Of a stretch of DNA of 60,749 nucleotides, positions 9,534 to 18,416 are shown piece by piece. Position numbers and translations under genes: made by a program. Numbering within the stretch: the first letter of the stretch is position 1; each line of letters starts with the position of its first letter. The notes below the pieces were generated by a model. It was not told the DNA's origin and did no database searches. It saw nothing but the letters and a program-made list of their open reading frames with translations. This DNA comes from Cyanobacteriota bacterium (lineage in GTDB: Bacteria > Cyanobacteriota > Cyanobacteriia > PCC-6307 > Cyanobiaceae): assembly GCA_026389265.1 (NCBI GenBank), contig JAPLIE010000206.1, positions 1 to 60,749 of the forward strand. Direction: 5' to 3'.

Positions 9534-10961
9534 TCAGCTCCCCAGCAACAGCAGATTCGCAAAAGTGAGAGCGTTCCAGAGGGCGTGCAGCAGCACACAG
9601 GAAGCCAGGCGCCCCGAGCGCAGGCGCAGCACCCCCAGACCGATGCCCAGCAGGAACAGGGGGATCCATTCCGCCAGGCTGAGGTGGGCGGCCGCGAACA
9701 GGGCCGCGCTGAGCAGCACCGCGCCGGTGGGCCCTAGCCAGGTGCCGAGCACCGGCAGCAGCACCCCGCGGAAGAGGATCTCTTCGAAGAGGGGCGCCAC
9801 CATCACGGCGGTGACGGCAAAACAGGCCAGGGCCCAGGGGTCGGAGCCCTGGAGCACCAGTTCGAGCATCGGATTGCTACCACCAGGGTCACTCCAAAGG
9901 ATCTGAACGAGCCAGCCCCCCAGCGCCACCACCGGAAGAACGAGCAGGAGCATCTGCAAGGCCTGAAGGAGGGCCGTTGCCGGGGGACGCCAGCCCCACT
10001 GAAGCCAGCCGCCGACGGGAACCCCGCCGGCACCGCTGAGCAGGCGCCAAAGCAGCAGCAGGGGCACCACCATGAGGGACAGGTAGAGGAGGAGCACCTC
10101 GAGACCCTGGGCCAGGGCTGCCGATCCGGTCACGCTGAGCAGGGTCGTTTGAAGGGGCCGCTGGAGCAGCTGAGGCACCAGAACCTCACCGATCAGCACG
10201 AAGCCGCCGGCGATCAGGAGCGTGGTGTCCACCAGGCCCAGGGGCGGCCCAACCAGGGCTGGAGGCGAGGCCAGCCGGCCGCGGGCCAGCAGCCAGAACT
10301 CCCGGCCCAACATCAGCACCCCCGCCATCAGGAGGAGAGCGGGCATCAGGGTGACCGCCAGAAGCCGCAGCAGGAGCACCTGGCGCCCGCGGAAGGCGGG
10401 GCACTGGCGCTGCGGGCCAACGAGCTGCTCGCAGCTGAGCTGGCGCACCAGCAGGGGAGCCGCCCATGGCTCCAAAACCCCTTCCAGGTTTGCTGGCGGC
10501 AGGGTGTCGTCCCCCCGCAGCAGGGCCTCCAAAAGCGGGCGGCGGGAAGTCTCCACCATGGGCAGCAGTTCCCGCAGCCGGGCCTCGGCACGGGCCGGAT
10601 CCGAAGGGCGTTCCAGCAGGGCCAGCTTCAACCTCTGCAGCGCCGAAGCTGGGGAATCCCCTCCATCCACCTGGAGGGCGAGCTGCTCCACCAGCCTGGA
10701 GCGGGGAGCTTCCCCTGCCACCAGGGTGGTGAGCCTCGATGGAGCCATATCGGCCACCAGGGTGGCCAGTTCCAGTTGGTGCAGATCGAGATCCCCGCCC
10801 ACCGAGGGACGCGTGAGGCTGCTGGCCAGGCCCTCAAACCAGAGAAGGGCGCTCAGGGAGAGGCTGAGCAGGGCCAGCAGCACCTTCCAGCTAGGCGCTG
10901 GCGCCGCGGCCGGGGGTGAAGGGGGCAGACCCGGTCGGGGTTGGTTCAACCGCAGCCTCAT
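9534..10961 (-). CDS. CPBP-family intramembrane metalloprotease
   Basis: A 475-residue polytopic membrane protein. An N-terminal anchor (residues ~26-45) precedes a soluble ~130-residue region, then several membrane spans. The CPBP (Abi/CAAX-protease-like) signature is present near the C-terminus: EEILFRG (the EExxxR motif), then AAHLSL with the second motif His, and HALWNAL. ATG 10961 is chosen because the longer frame upstream is Arg/Gly-rich and lacks family features. Substrate unknown; cyanobacterial members are often annotated as CAAX-like proteases. Confidence 0.88.
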   Translation of the reverse strand: MRLRLNQPRPGLPPSPPAAAPAPSWKVLLALLSLSLSALLWFEGLASSLTRPSVGGDLDLHQLELATLVADMAPSRLTTLVAGEAPRSRLVEQLALQVDGGDSPASALQRLKLALLERPSDPARAEARLRELLPMVETSRRPLLEALLRGDDTLPPANLEGVLEPWAAPLLVRQLSCEQLVGPQRQCPAFRGRQVLLLRLLAVTLMPALLLMAGVLMLGREFWLLARGRLASPPALVGPPLGLVDTTLLIAGGFVLIGEVLVPQLLQRPLQTTLLSVTGSAALAQGLEVLLLYLSLMVVPLLLLWRLLSGAGGVPVGGWLQWGWRPPATALLQALQMLLLVLPVVALGGWLVQILWSDPGGSNPMLELVLQGSDPWALACFAVTAVMVAPLFEEILFRGVLLPVLGTWLGPTGAVLLSAALFAAAHLSLAEWIPLFLLGIGLGVLRLRSGRLASCVLLHALWNALTFANLLLLGS

Positions 10962-11194
10962 GGCGGAAGGTGGGGCGATTCTCCCTTGTTGCCTAGCGGG
11001 ATGGACGATTTCCGGGGCCAAGGCCGCCCCCGCCTTCCCTGGGCCTGACCTGCCCGGATAGACGATCTCTGCGTGGATGGTCTCCTGTTCCCTCCCGGCC
11101 CGGCGCAGGCCTTCCTGGCATGGAAGGGGCGGCCCCAGGCAGCGGGCCCCACGAAACCGCTCCCATACGATGGGGTTCCCGCGGCGCAAGTCCC

Positions 11195-12538
11195 GTGCCC
11201 CTCCGGATCCTGCTCGTACGCCACGGCCTGAGCAGCTTCAACAAGGAACGGCGGATCCAGGGCCGCGACGACCTCTCCACGCTGTCTGAGGAAGGCGTCC
11301 AGCAAGCCCGCCGCACCGGCGATGCCCTCTCGGATGTGCCCCTCAAGGCGATCTATAGCTCCCCCCTGCAGCGCGCCCGCGAAACGGCCGCCCTGCTGCT
11401 GGAGGCCCATGGTTCCCCCCAGGACCCGCTCCACGTGGAGGAACTCATAGAGATCGACCTCGCTCCCTGGAGCGGCCTGCGGCGTGAGGATCTGCTGCTG
11501 CACGCTCCTGAACAGGAGCGCCGCTGGCGGGAGGCTCCAGAAACGTTGGAGCTCGAGCATCCCGACGGCAGGCGCTACCACCCCCTGCTGGAGCTGATGG
11601 ACCAGGCCGGGCGCTTCGCCGATCGCCTCCTAGCCAACCATCTGGACAGTCTCGAAGCTGCCTGCACCGAGACGGTGCTGGTGGTGGCTCACAACGCCAT
11701 TCTCCGTTGCCTGATGCTGCAGCTGCTCGAGCTGCCGGTGACGCGCTTCCGCCGGCTCCGCCTCGACAATGCCGCCCTCTCGGTGCTCAACATCAGTCGC
11801 ACTGCCGATGGAGAGCTGGATGTGCAGATCGAGTCCTACAACGGCACGGCCCATCTCGAGGAGGCCCTGCCGCCGAAGGGTGCTGGCCCCCGCCTGCTGT
11901 TGGTGCGCCACGGAGAGACCGACTGGAACCGCCAGGGCCGCTTCCAGGGACAGATCGACATCCCCCTCAACGCCAACGGCCTGGCCCAGGCGGAAGCGGC
12001 CCGGATCTTTCTCGCGGATGTGCCGATCCAGCGGGCCTACACGAGCACGATGGCCCGCCCCCGCCAGACGGCAGAAGTGATCCTGCGCTCCCACCCCGGC
12101 GTGCCTCTCACCAGCAGCCGCGGCCTGATGGAGATCGGCCATGGCCTTTGGGAAGGCTGCCTTGAGCAGGACATCGCCGAGGGCTGGCCCCAGCTACTGC
12201 GCGACTGGAAACGGGCCCCCGAAACGGTGCAGATGCCCGATGGGGAAACGATCCAGCAGGTATGGGACCGTTCCCTGGCCACCTGGAACCACATCGTGGC
12301 GGGCCTCGATCCCGGCGAAACGGCTCTGGTGGTTGCCCACGATGCGGTGAACAAAACCATCCTCTGCGCTCTCCTCGGCCTAACGCCGGCCGACATCTGG
12401 GCGGTGAAACAGGGCAATGGGGGCGTGACAGTGATCGATTACCCCACCGGGGCAGCCGGCACCCCCGTGGTGGCCTGCCTCAATCTCACCGGCCACCTTG
12501 GGGGAGTTCTCGACCGCACCGCAGCCGGCGCCCTCTGA
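11195..12538 (+). CDS. Tandem two-domain histidine phosphatase (phosphoglycerate mutase-like)
   Basis: A 447-residue protein with two complete histidine-phosphatase domains. The first opens LLVRHGLSSFN with His10 and contains a later VVAHNAILRCL; the second opens LLVRHGETDWN with His239 and contains VVAHDAVNKT. Each domain thus has both the nucleophile RHG and the second catalytic His, so both could be active. GTG 11195 is chosen because it places the RHG motif nine residues in, as in relatives; the frame continues upstream but without family resemblance. Substrate (phosphosugar, phosphoglycerate or alpha-ribazole phosphate) cannot be decided. Confidence 0.88.
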   Translation: MPLRILLVRHGLSSFNKERRIQGRDDLSTLSEEGVQQARRTGDALSDVPLKAIYSSPLQRARETAALLLEAHGSPQDPLHVEELIEIDLAPWSGLRREDLLLHAPEQERRWREAPETLELEHPDGRRYHPLLELMDQAGRFADRLLANHLDSLEAACTETVLVVAHNAILRCLMLQLLELPVTRFRRLRLDNAALSVLNISRTADGELDVQIESYNGTAHLEEALPPKGAGPRLLLVRHGETDWNRQGRFQGQIDIPLNANGLAQAEAARIFLADVPIQRAYTSTMARPRQTAEVILRSHPGVPLTSSRGLMEIGHGLWEGCLEQDIAEGWPQLLRDWKRAPETVQMPDGETIQQVWDRSLATWNHIVAGLDPGETALVVAHDAVNKTILCALLGLTPADIWAVKQGNGGVTVIDYPTGAAGTPVVACLNLTGHLGGVLDRTAAGAL

Positions 12539-12548
12539 ACCACCACCG

Positions 12549-13859
12549 ATGCCCGCCCCCCTTTTGCTGCGGCAGGTGAACCTGCTGGAGGGCCCCGACA
12601 GTCTCGAACGACGGGCCGATGTGCTGCTGGAAGGCCCACGCCTGGCCACGATCCGGGGCAACCCCGTGGCCGGGGAGCCGTACAGCCAAGAGGTGATGAC
12701 GGGGTTGGGGAGCCCCATGGAGCTCGAGGCCTCCCATCTCTGGCTGGGCCCGGCCCTCGTTGATCCCCACAGCGTTCTGGAGGATCCCTGGCTCGGAAGG
12801 GCCGAAACCCTCACCTCCCTGGCCGATGCGGCCCGGTCCGGGGGCTACGGCACCGTGGCCCTGCTTCCATGGGCCCGACCCTGGCGCGACCGGCCGGAGA
12901 GCCTGGATCTGGCCTGGCCCGAACCCCTCAGGCTTCTGCTCTGGGGCTCCTTCAGCCAAGGGGGAGATGACAGGGAGCTGGCCCCCCATGCCGACCAGCT
13001 CGCCGCCGGGGCTTGCGGATTGGCGGCATCCACCACCCTTCCACCCCTCGCCCTGCTTGAGCGAGGACTACGCCTTGGGGAGACCGGGCCCCAGCCGGTG
13101 CTGGTGGCCCCGCGCGATCTCTCCCTCACCCAGCAGGGTTTTATGCGGGAACGGGTGGAAGCTCTGCGGGGCGGCTGGCCCGTGGACCCGGTCCTCAGTG
13201 AGCTTCTTCCGCTCCAGAGCCTGCTCACCCTCGCCGATGCCCTACCGGATACCTGCCTGCGGCTGATGAACCTCTCCACGGCCGAGGGGGTGGAGCTGCT
13301 GCGTCAGCGGCGGGGCCACCCCCAGGCCAGCGTGGGCTGGTGGCACCTCCTGGCCGACAGCGGCAGCCTGGATCCCGCCGCCGAGGGCTGGCGGATGGTG
13401 CCCTCCCTCGGTGGGCCCACTGACCGGGAAGCCCTGATCGCTGGCCTGGTTGATGGCACCCTCAGCGCCGTGGCGGTGCAGCATGAGGCCCTCGACGCGG
13501 AGGAGCGCCTGCTGCCCCTTGACCAGCGCCGACCCGGGCTGGCCGGGCACGGACTGGTGCTGCCCCTGCTCTGGGATGCCCTGGTGGCTAGGGGAACCTG
13601 GAGTGCCCGGCAGTTGTGGCAGGTGTTGTGCTGGGGTCCCTGTGGCTTTCTGGATCTGGCACCCTCCCGGCTAAAGGCCGGAAGCAGAGACTGGATTCTG
13701 TTCGACCCGACAGCGCCGGGAGGATTCGCCCCCAACCTCGATCCTTCCCTGGCGGCCAACCGTCCCGAAGCACCCCAGGGGCCATTCCGGGGCCGCGTGG
13801 TGGCCTCGGGCCTCAGCGAGCCGATGGACTGGCTGGTCCCAGTCCCCCCATCGTGCTGA
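12549..13859 (+). CDS. Dihydroorotase-like protein with degraded metal site
   Basis: A 436-residue amidohydrolase-fold protein resembling the PyrC/dihydroorotase-like family (LLRQVNLLEGP, ALVDPHSVLEDPWLGRAETL, ARSGGYGTVALLPWA). In active dihydroorotases the corresponding motif is DxHxHxR; here it reads DPHSVLE, so the second His (position 76) and the substrate Arg (position 78) are missing. It is therefore probably a non-catalytic relative, perhaps structural. The start ATG 12549 lies 10 bases after the histidine phosphatase stop, so the two are likely co-transcribed. The 3' end overlaps convergent lepB by 47 bases. Confidence 0.82.
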   Translation: MPAPLLLRQVNLLEGPDSLERRADVLLEGPRLATIRGNPVAGEPYSQEVMTGLGSPMELEASHLWLGPALVDPHSVLEDPWLGRAETLTSLADAARSGGYGTVALLPWARPWRDRPESLDLAWPEPLRLLLWGSFSQGGDDRELAPHADQLAAGACGLAASTTLPPLALLERGLRLGETGPQPVLVAPRDLSLTQQGFMRERVEALRGGWPVDPVLSELLPLQSLLTLADALPDTCLRLMNLSTAEGVELLRQRRGHPQASVGWWHLLADSGSLDPAAEGWRMVPSLGGPTDREALIAGLVDGTLSAVAVQHEALDAEERLLPLDQRRPGLAGHGLVLPLLWDALVARGTWSARQLWQVLCWGPCGFLDLAPSRLKAGSRDWILFDPTAPGGFAPNLDPSLAANRPEAPQGPFRGRVVASGLSEPMDWLVPVPPSC

Positions 13860-14568
13860 AGGGATAAAAGCGGTAAAAGGCCCGGCCGATGATCTCGTTA
13901 CGGGGCAGGAAGGGGCCCCCCGGCCAGAAGCGGGCATCCCAGCTATTGGCGCGGTTATCTCCGAGCACCACGATGTGCCCCGGTGGAACGACCACGTTCA
14001 GGGTGCGACAGGGACCCAGGCCGCGGGAATCCACCGGACAGGTGGTGTGGACGTAGGGCTCCTCCAAGGGCTTGCCATCAATGCTGACCCTGCCGCGGGG
14101 ATCCACCGCAATCCGTTCCCCGGGCAATCCCACCACCCGCTTGATGTAGGCGTCACAGGCCGGCTGCTCGAGCCCGGGGAGCGAACCGATCAGGGGAAGG
14201 TTCACGAGCAGGCATTGCAGAGGCCCGGCGCCGCTGCCCTGGGAGAGCAGCACCGGGTCAAAATGCTGGGGGGCGTGAAACACCACGATCTCGCCGCGGT
14301 GGGGCAGGCGGTTGCGATAGCTGAGCTTCTCCACCAGCAGCCGATCCTGGAGCTGCAGGCCTGGCAGCATCGAACCGGAGGGGATGTAACGGGCCTCCAC
14401 CAGGAACTGACGGATCCCCAGGGCGATCGCCAGGGTGATCAGAACGCTGCGCCAGAACTCCCAGGCGCTCTCTTCAGAAGCTGGCGGAGCGGGGTGCTCC
14501 CCGGAGGGGGAGGGGGTATCGCCAGGCCCGGAATTCGCCGAGGAAGGATCCGGTACGAGGGGATCCAT
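13813..14568 (-). CDS. lepB: Signal peptidase I
   Basis: Cleaves signal peptides from exported proteins in the cytoplasmic or thylakoid membrane. The 251-residue protein has a Pro/Ser-rich N-terminal tail, one membrane segment (FWRSVLITLAIALGIRQF, residues ~38-55), the catalytic Ser66 in IPSGSM and Lys143 in YIKRVVGLPGE, then the GDNRANSWDARFW box. All family motifs are intact. ATG 14568 is preferred to a start further upstream. It has a convergent 47-base overlap with the dihydroorotase-like gene and diverges from the next gene. Confidence 0.95.
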   Translation of the reverse strand: MDPLVPDPSSANSGPGDTPSPSGEHPAPPASEESAWEFWRSVLITLAIALGIRQFLVEARYIPSGSMLPGLQLQDRLLVEKLSYRNRLPHRGEIVVFHAPQHFDPVLLSQGSGAGPLQCLLVNLPLIGSLPGLEQPACDAYIKRVVGLPGERIAVDPRGRVSIDGKPLEEPYVHTTCPVDSRGLGPCRTLNVVVPPGHIVVLGDNRANSWDARFWPGGPFLPRNEIIGRAFYRFYPFSTMGGLGPASPSAR

Positions 14569-14654
14569 GGGCGTCTTGGTTGGCGTCAAGGCACTCCTGA
14601 GGCTGCGATCGTTGTAGGCAGGCAGATTAGACGCACCTTGGGGGGATCCCTTCG

Positions 14655-16193
14655 ATGGCCCGACCCCGCTGGCACCGGATCCCATTGCCCCAGGGCAGCC
14701 GTAGTGGCCGGCTCTGGGACCGATCGGTGGCGCTCTGGGCGACCCTCAATCTGGTGCTGGTGGGATTCGACCTCACCTACGTACCGCTGCGCACCTTCTG
14801 GCTGCAGCGGAACCTGTATCCGATCCCCTCCGTGCCGCTGGTGGTGCCGCTCACCGTGCTGCCAGACATCACCCCGTGGGTGGATCCAATCAAGGGGATC
14901 GAACCGCACCGGGAGACCAGCGCCTATCTGCGCCAGTTCCGGGCCCTGGATGCGGCAATGACCCCGGGCCCCGGCCAGGGGCCGGCCACCAGCACGCCCA
15001 ACCCGGCCCAGCGGGCCCTGCTGCAGCGCCAGGTGGAGGCCACCCTCCAGATGATCGACACCAACCCCTTCCAGGCCTCCGGAGCCAGCGGCACCCTGGA
15101 GAAGATCAAGGGCCGGCTGCGCCAACGGGCCAACCTTGACTCGGCAAAACAATCGGCCGCCGCACTGTTGAGCCCCGCCTGGATGGCCAGCCATCCCTGG
15201 AGCCAGGAACGGCGTTTCTGGAACGAGCAGGTGCTCCCCCTGGTGGCCACGAACTACTGGCGATCGATCGATGAGAACGGTCGCCCCACCGATCACTTCT
15301 GGCGCATCGACCTGCTGCTGTTCCAAAGCGTCTTCGCTCTGGACATCCTGCTGCGGGCCGTGCGGCTGCGGCGTCGACTGCCCGGGCTGAGCTGGCGCGA
15401 TGCCTTCCTTAGGCGCTGGATCGATCTACCCCTGCTGCTCCCCTTCTGGCGCTGGCTGCGCCTGGCGCCGGTGCTTGAACGCCTGCAGACCAGCGGCCTG
15501 ATCAGCATCGAACCACTGAGGGCGGTGGTGAGCCGGGGCGTGGTGGCGCTATTAGCGGTGGAGTTATTCGAGGTGCTCGCTCTGCAGCTTCTAGATGGCC
15601 TGCAGCAGCTGATTCGCTCCCCGCGGTGGCCGGCAAGGATCCGATCGCTGCGGTCCCACCAGACGGTGGTGAACTATGAGCAGCGGGAGCTGGTGGAACT
15701 GATCAGGATCTGGGCGCCCCTGCTGCTGGTGCAGGTTGCGCCCCGGCTGGCGCCGGAACTGGAGGGGGTGCTCGGCCACGCCCTGCAGCAGAGTCTCCAG
15801 AGCGCCATCGTTCCAGCTCCCCTGCGCCAGCTGCAGCCGTTGCTGGAGGTGGAAAAGGGTTTCAGCCGCCAACTGGCGGGGGGAGTGGTGGACAGCCTGC
15901 TCGACCTGACCCGAAGCACCGGCACCCGCCTGGGACGTCGGGATGATGAACAACTAGCCCTGCTGCAGCGCTTCGTGGATCGCTTCTGGGAGGAGCTGGC
16001 CATGGCCCTCGAGAGCGGCCCCGCCCTGGAACGTTCTCAGGCTCTGCTCTGCACCTTGATCGAAGAGGTGAAGCGCACCTACCTGCGCCAGATCAGTCGT
16101 GCTGGCGTTGGCGTGCTGATCGAGGAGCTCGATCAGATCATCGTGCAGGGGGAGAGGCCGCCGGAGAGCCTCACTCCCCCACCGGGGGCCTGA
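14655..16193 (+). CDS. Conserved hypothetical membrane protein
   Basis: A 512-residue protein of no recognised family. One hydrophobic stretch lies near residues 27-46 (WATLNLVLVGFDLTYVPLRT) and another around 218-235 (FQSVFALDILLRAV), with a soluble loop between them. It resembles distantly the layout of voltage-sensor-like or ion-channel-associated cyanobacterial proteins, but I see no filter or ligand motif. The C-terminal half is long, helical and charged. Its 3' end overlaps the convergent Spx/ArsC-like gene by 23 bases. Confidence 0.75.
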   Translation: MARPRWHRIPLPQGSRSGRLWDRSVALWATLNLVLVGFDLTYVPLRTFWLQRNLYPIPSVPLVVPLTVLPDITPWVDPIKGIEPHRETSAYLRQFRALDAAMTPGPGQGPATSTPNPAQRALLQRQVEATLQMIDTNPFQASGASGTLEKIKGRLRQRANLDSAKQSAAALLSPAWMASHPWSQERRFWNEQVLPLVATNYWRSIDENGRPTDHFWRIDLLLFQSVFALDILLRAVRLRRRLPGLSWRDAFLRRWIDLPLLLPFWRWLRLAPVLERLQTSGLISIEPLRAVVSRGVVALLAVELFEVLALQLLDGLQQLIRSPRWPARIRSLRSHQTVVNYEQRELVELIRIWAPLLLVQVAPRLAPELEGVLGHALQQSLQSAIVPAPLRQLQPLLEVEKGFSRQLAGGVVDSLLDLTRSTGTRLGRRDDEQLALLQRFVDRFWEELAMALESGPALERSQALLCTLIEEVKRTYLRQISRAGVGVLIEELDQIIVQGERPPESLTPPPGA

Positions 16194-16545
16194 GCAGGGT
16201 CTGCCACTCGTGGGGGCGGAAACCGGTGACGATCCTCCCCTGCGCCGTGATCAGAAAGGGTCGCTTGATCAGCATCCCATCAGCCGCCAGGGCATCGAGG
16301 GCAGCGCCATCGTCCATGGCGGCGACCCGGTCGGCGCCCAGTGCTCGGTAACGCTGGCCGCTGGTGTTGAACAGGCGAGGCCTCGATCCAAGCTGAGTTA
16401 GAGCCCCCTCCAGCTCTTGCCTGGAGGGGGGAGTGCGGCTGATGTCGAACACTTCAGCGCTGATGCCATGCTCCACAAGCCAGGCGAGGGCTTTGCGGCA
16501 GGTTCCGCAGGGCCCGTAGGAGTAGACGCGAACACTGCCGGCCAA
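16171..16545 (-). CDS. ArsC/Spx-family thioredoxin-fold protein
   Basis: A 124-residue protein of the ArsC/Spx/MgsR family. The N-terminus VRVYSYGPCGTCRKAL places a CxxC pair at Cys13 and Cys16; the FDISRTPPSRQEL segment and the LIKRPFLI motif near the C-terminus are typical of Spx/YffB-like proteins. It may be a glutathione-linked reductase or an RNA-polymerase-binding stress regulator; the CxxC alone does not choose between them. It is convergent with the membrane-protein gene and lies 50 bases after the ferredoxin gene on the same strand. Confidence 0.85.
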   Translation of the reverse strand: MAGSVRVYSYGPCGTCRKALAWLVEHGISAEVFDISRTPPSRQELEGALTQLGSRPRLFNTSGQRYRALGADRVAAMDDGAALDALAADGMLIKRPFLITAQGRIVTGFRPHEWQTLLRPPVGE

Positions 16546-16595
16546 TGGGGGAGGAGGAATCGGTGGGGGGGGCAGGCGGATGGGCCTGGTGGGAC

Positions 16596-16958
16596 TCAGC
16601 CGCGACCCACCAGCGCCTTGAGGGCACCCACAAGGCTGTTGGAGCCTTTGCCCACCCCTTCAGCGGGACGGGTGCGGATCGTGACATCCCCGTTCACGCT
16701 GGTGCGGCAACTGAGGCGGTAGCTGGCGGGACGATCGGCGAGGTAAACCTCCTCCACATCGCTGCGGGGAGAAAGATTGCGCGCCCCTTCGAGAACTTCC
16801 ACCACACAGGTGCCGCATTGGCCGAGGCCACCGCAGTTGTTGAAATTGTTCAGGCCCTTGTAGGGGTTGATGCCCGCGTCAAGGGCCGCCTTGCGCAGGT
16901 TGGCGCCCTCGATGCAACCCACCTGCTGGCCTTCCTGGTCAAAACGGATGGTGGGCAC
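16596..16958 (-). CDS. [2Fe-2S] ferredoxin
   Basis: A 120-residue plant-type 2Fe-2S ferredoxin-domain protein. Cysteine ligands are Cys42, Cys48, Cys51 and Cys84 (NNCGGLGQCGTCVVEV, then YRLSCRT). The Cys42-x5-Cys48 spacing is one residue longer than the x4 spacing of photosynthetic PetF, which points to a specialised electron carrier. GTG 16958 is chosen because the family motif starts there (MPTIRF). The longer open frame upstream lacks similarity. A basic C-terminal tail follows the last ligand. Confidence 0.88.
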   Translation of the reverse strand: MPTIRFDQEGQQVGCIEGANLRKAALDAGINPYKGLNNFNNCGGLGQCGTCVVEVLEGARNLSPRSDVEEVYLADRPASYRLSCRTSVNGDVTIRTRPAEGVGKGSNSLVGALKALVGRG

Positions 16959-17152
16959 GGTCGTCGGGGGATACAGCGTTGCCAAACTTAAGGCACGCCC
17001 AGCCCAGCCATCCTCCGGATGGCCCAGCTCTCCAATCGCGTGTTGGCGATCGGGCTCCTGGGCCACGCCCCAGGATGTGGTCACGCGGACCGGGTTCCGG
17101 TTGATGGGTCCCTGCCTACGATGGCTTTGTCCGGTTTGAGGCGCAGACTGCG

Positions 17153-17902
17153 GTGGAGGCAGGTGTTGAATCCGGTGTCCCGACAAGCGTGGAGACGGGC
17201 TATGAACAGATCGTCACCCGGCTGATTCCGGGCTATGCCAGCCTCGCCAGGCTGGGGGTGGCCCTGCTGGCGGCCTCACCTCTGGCTTCCGCCCACGGCG
17301 CCTCCGTGCTGGTGGCGGGCTGCGGCAGCGGAGCCGAGTTGCTTGAGGCCCGGGCCCAGCGTCCCGACTGGCAGCTCACCGCTCTGGATCCCTCCGCCGC
17401 CATGCTCGACCTGGCCCGCGGACGGTTGGCGGGGCAAACCGGTATCGACTGGCAGCAGGCCAGCGTGGAAAGCCTCGAGGCCCGGGCCCGTTTCGATGGC
17501 GCCTTGGCCGTGCTGGTGCTTCAGGCCCTGCCCGATGATGGGCGTAAACTGGCTTTTCTCACCGTCCTGGCCCGCAGCCTCAGGCCCGGCGGCCAGGTAG
17601 TGCTGGTGGATCTGATGCAGCCGGAACGCTCGCCGATCCAGCAGCAACTGCTGGAAGCAAGTCTCGGCTTCCAGCGGGCCAGTGGCCTCGAAACCGCCGC
17701 TGCGGAGGATCGTGAAGCACAGCGGGCCACGGCAGCGACTTCGGCCAGCAGGGATGCCTTGGTGGCTGAGCTCACCACCGGCCTGCACCCGATCGGCCTC
17801 TCCAGGCTCACTGCCCTGGTGGAAGCCGCCGGTTTCGGTGATCCCGCACCGGTGTACCAGGCGCTTGATGTGGAGGGGTTCCTGCTGCAGCGCCGGGACT
17901 AA
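17153..17902 (+). CDS. Class I SAM-dependent methyltransferase
   Basis: A 249-residue Rossmann-fold methyltransferase. Motif I is VLVAGCGSGAELLEA, the acidic end of strand 2 is ALDPSAAML, and motif post-I/II appears as DGALAVLVLQALPDDGRK with LRPGGQVVLVDLM. No accessory domain identifies the substrate. GTG 17153 is the longest start; GTG 17189 (VETGYEQIV) would trim the poorly supported first 12 residues. Its last 95 bases overlap the convergent pyrophosphatase frame. Confidence 0.82.
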   Translation: MEAGVESGVPTSVETGYEQIVTRLIPGYASLARLGVALLAASPLASAHGASVLVAGCGSGAELLEARAQRPDWQLTALDPSAAMLDLARGRLAGQTGIDWQQASVESLEARARFDGALAVLVLQALPDDGRKLAFLTVLARSLRPGGQVVLVDLMQPERSPIQQQLLEASLGFQRASGLETAAAEDREAQRATAATSASRDALVAELTTGLHPIGLSRLTALVEAAGFGDPAPVYQALDVEGFLLQRRD

Positions 17903-18416
17903 CGCCAGCGGCGGCCGCCGCCAGGCACCGCGCCAGCAACTCCGGCACTGCCCCGTGATCGAGCCAGCCCAGGATGGTGATGGTGCGGCCCTCCAGGCTC
18001 CGGTACGTGCGGAAAAACTCGGTCACGTCGGCCAGTTGGGTGGGAGCAATCTGGTCGATGCTTGTGATCCGATCCTTGCGGGAATCGGCAACTGGCACGC
18101 AAAGCAATTTGCCGTCTCGATGGCCGCTATCGATCAGGTCCAGGCAACCGATCGGCCGGGCACGGATTAGACATCCCGCGAAGGTGGGCTCATCCATGAT
18201 CACCATGCCGTCGAGGGGAGCTCCATCCTCGGCCAGGGTGCCCGGCACGAAGCCGTAGTCGAAGGGATAGCGCACCGAAGAGTGCAGCACCCGATCGAGA
18301 ACCATCACCCCGGTAGCAGGATCGAACTGATACTTATTGCGACTTCCCGCCGGTATCTCCACCAGGAGATTCACCAAACCCGGTGCTGGACAGGCCGGAA
18401 GGGTTGTGAGATCCAT
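17808..18416 (-). CDS. ppa: Family I inorganic pyrophosphatase with substituted active site
   Basis: The first ~165 residues match family I soluble pyrophosphatase (LLVEIPAGSRNKYQF, DRVLHSSVRYPFDYGFVP, DGKLLCVPVAD, FFRTYRSLEGR). However, the metal-binding signature reads EDGAPLDG: Ala66 replaces the middle Asp of the usual DxDPxD, and Gln30 replaces the Glu of the KYE motif. Activity is therefore doubtful. The frame also runs on for ~35 Pro/Gly/Arg-rich residues past the normal C-terminus, overlapping the methyltransferase gene. A second, complete ppa lies at 42046-42633. Confidence 0.87.
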   Translation of the reverse strand: MDLTTLPACPAPGLVNLLVEIPAGSRNKYQFDPATGVMVLDRVLHSSVRYPFDYGFVPGTLAEDGAPLDGMVIMDEPTFAGCLIRARPIGCLDLIDSGHRDGKLLCVPVADSRKDRITSIDQIAPTQLADVTEFFRTYRSLEGRTITILGWLDHGAVPELLARCLAAAAAGVSPGAAAGTPPHQAPGTPVRDHRNRRLPPGQ

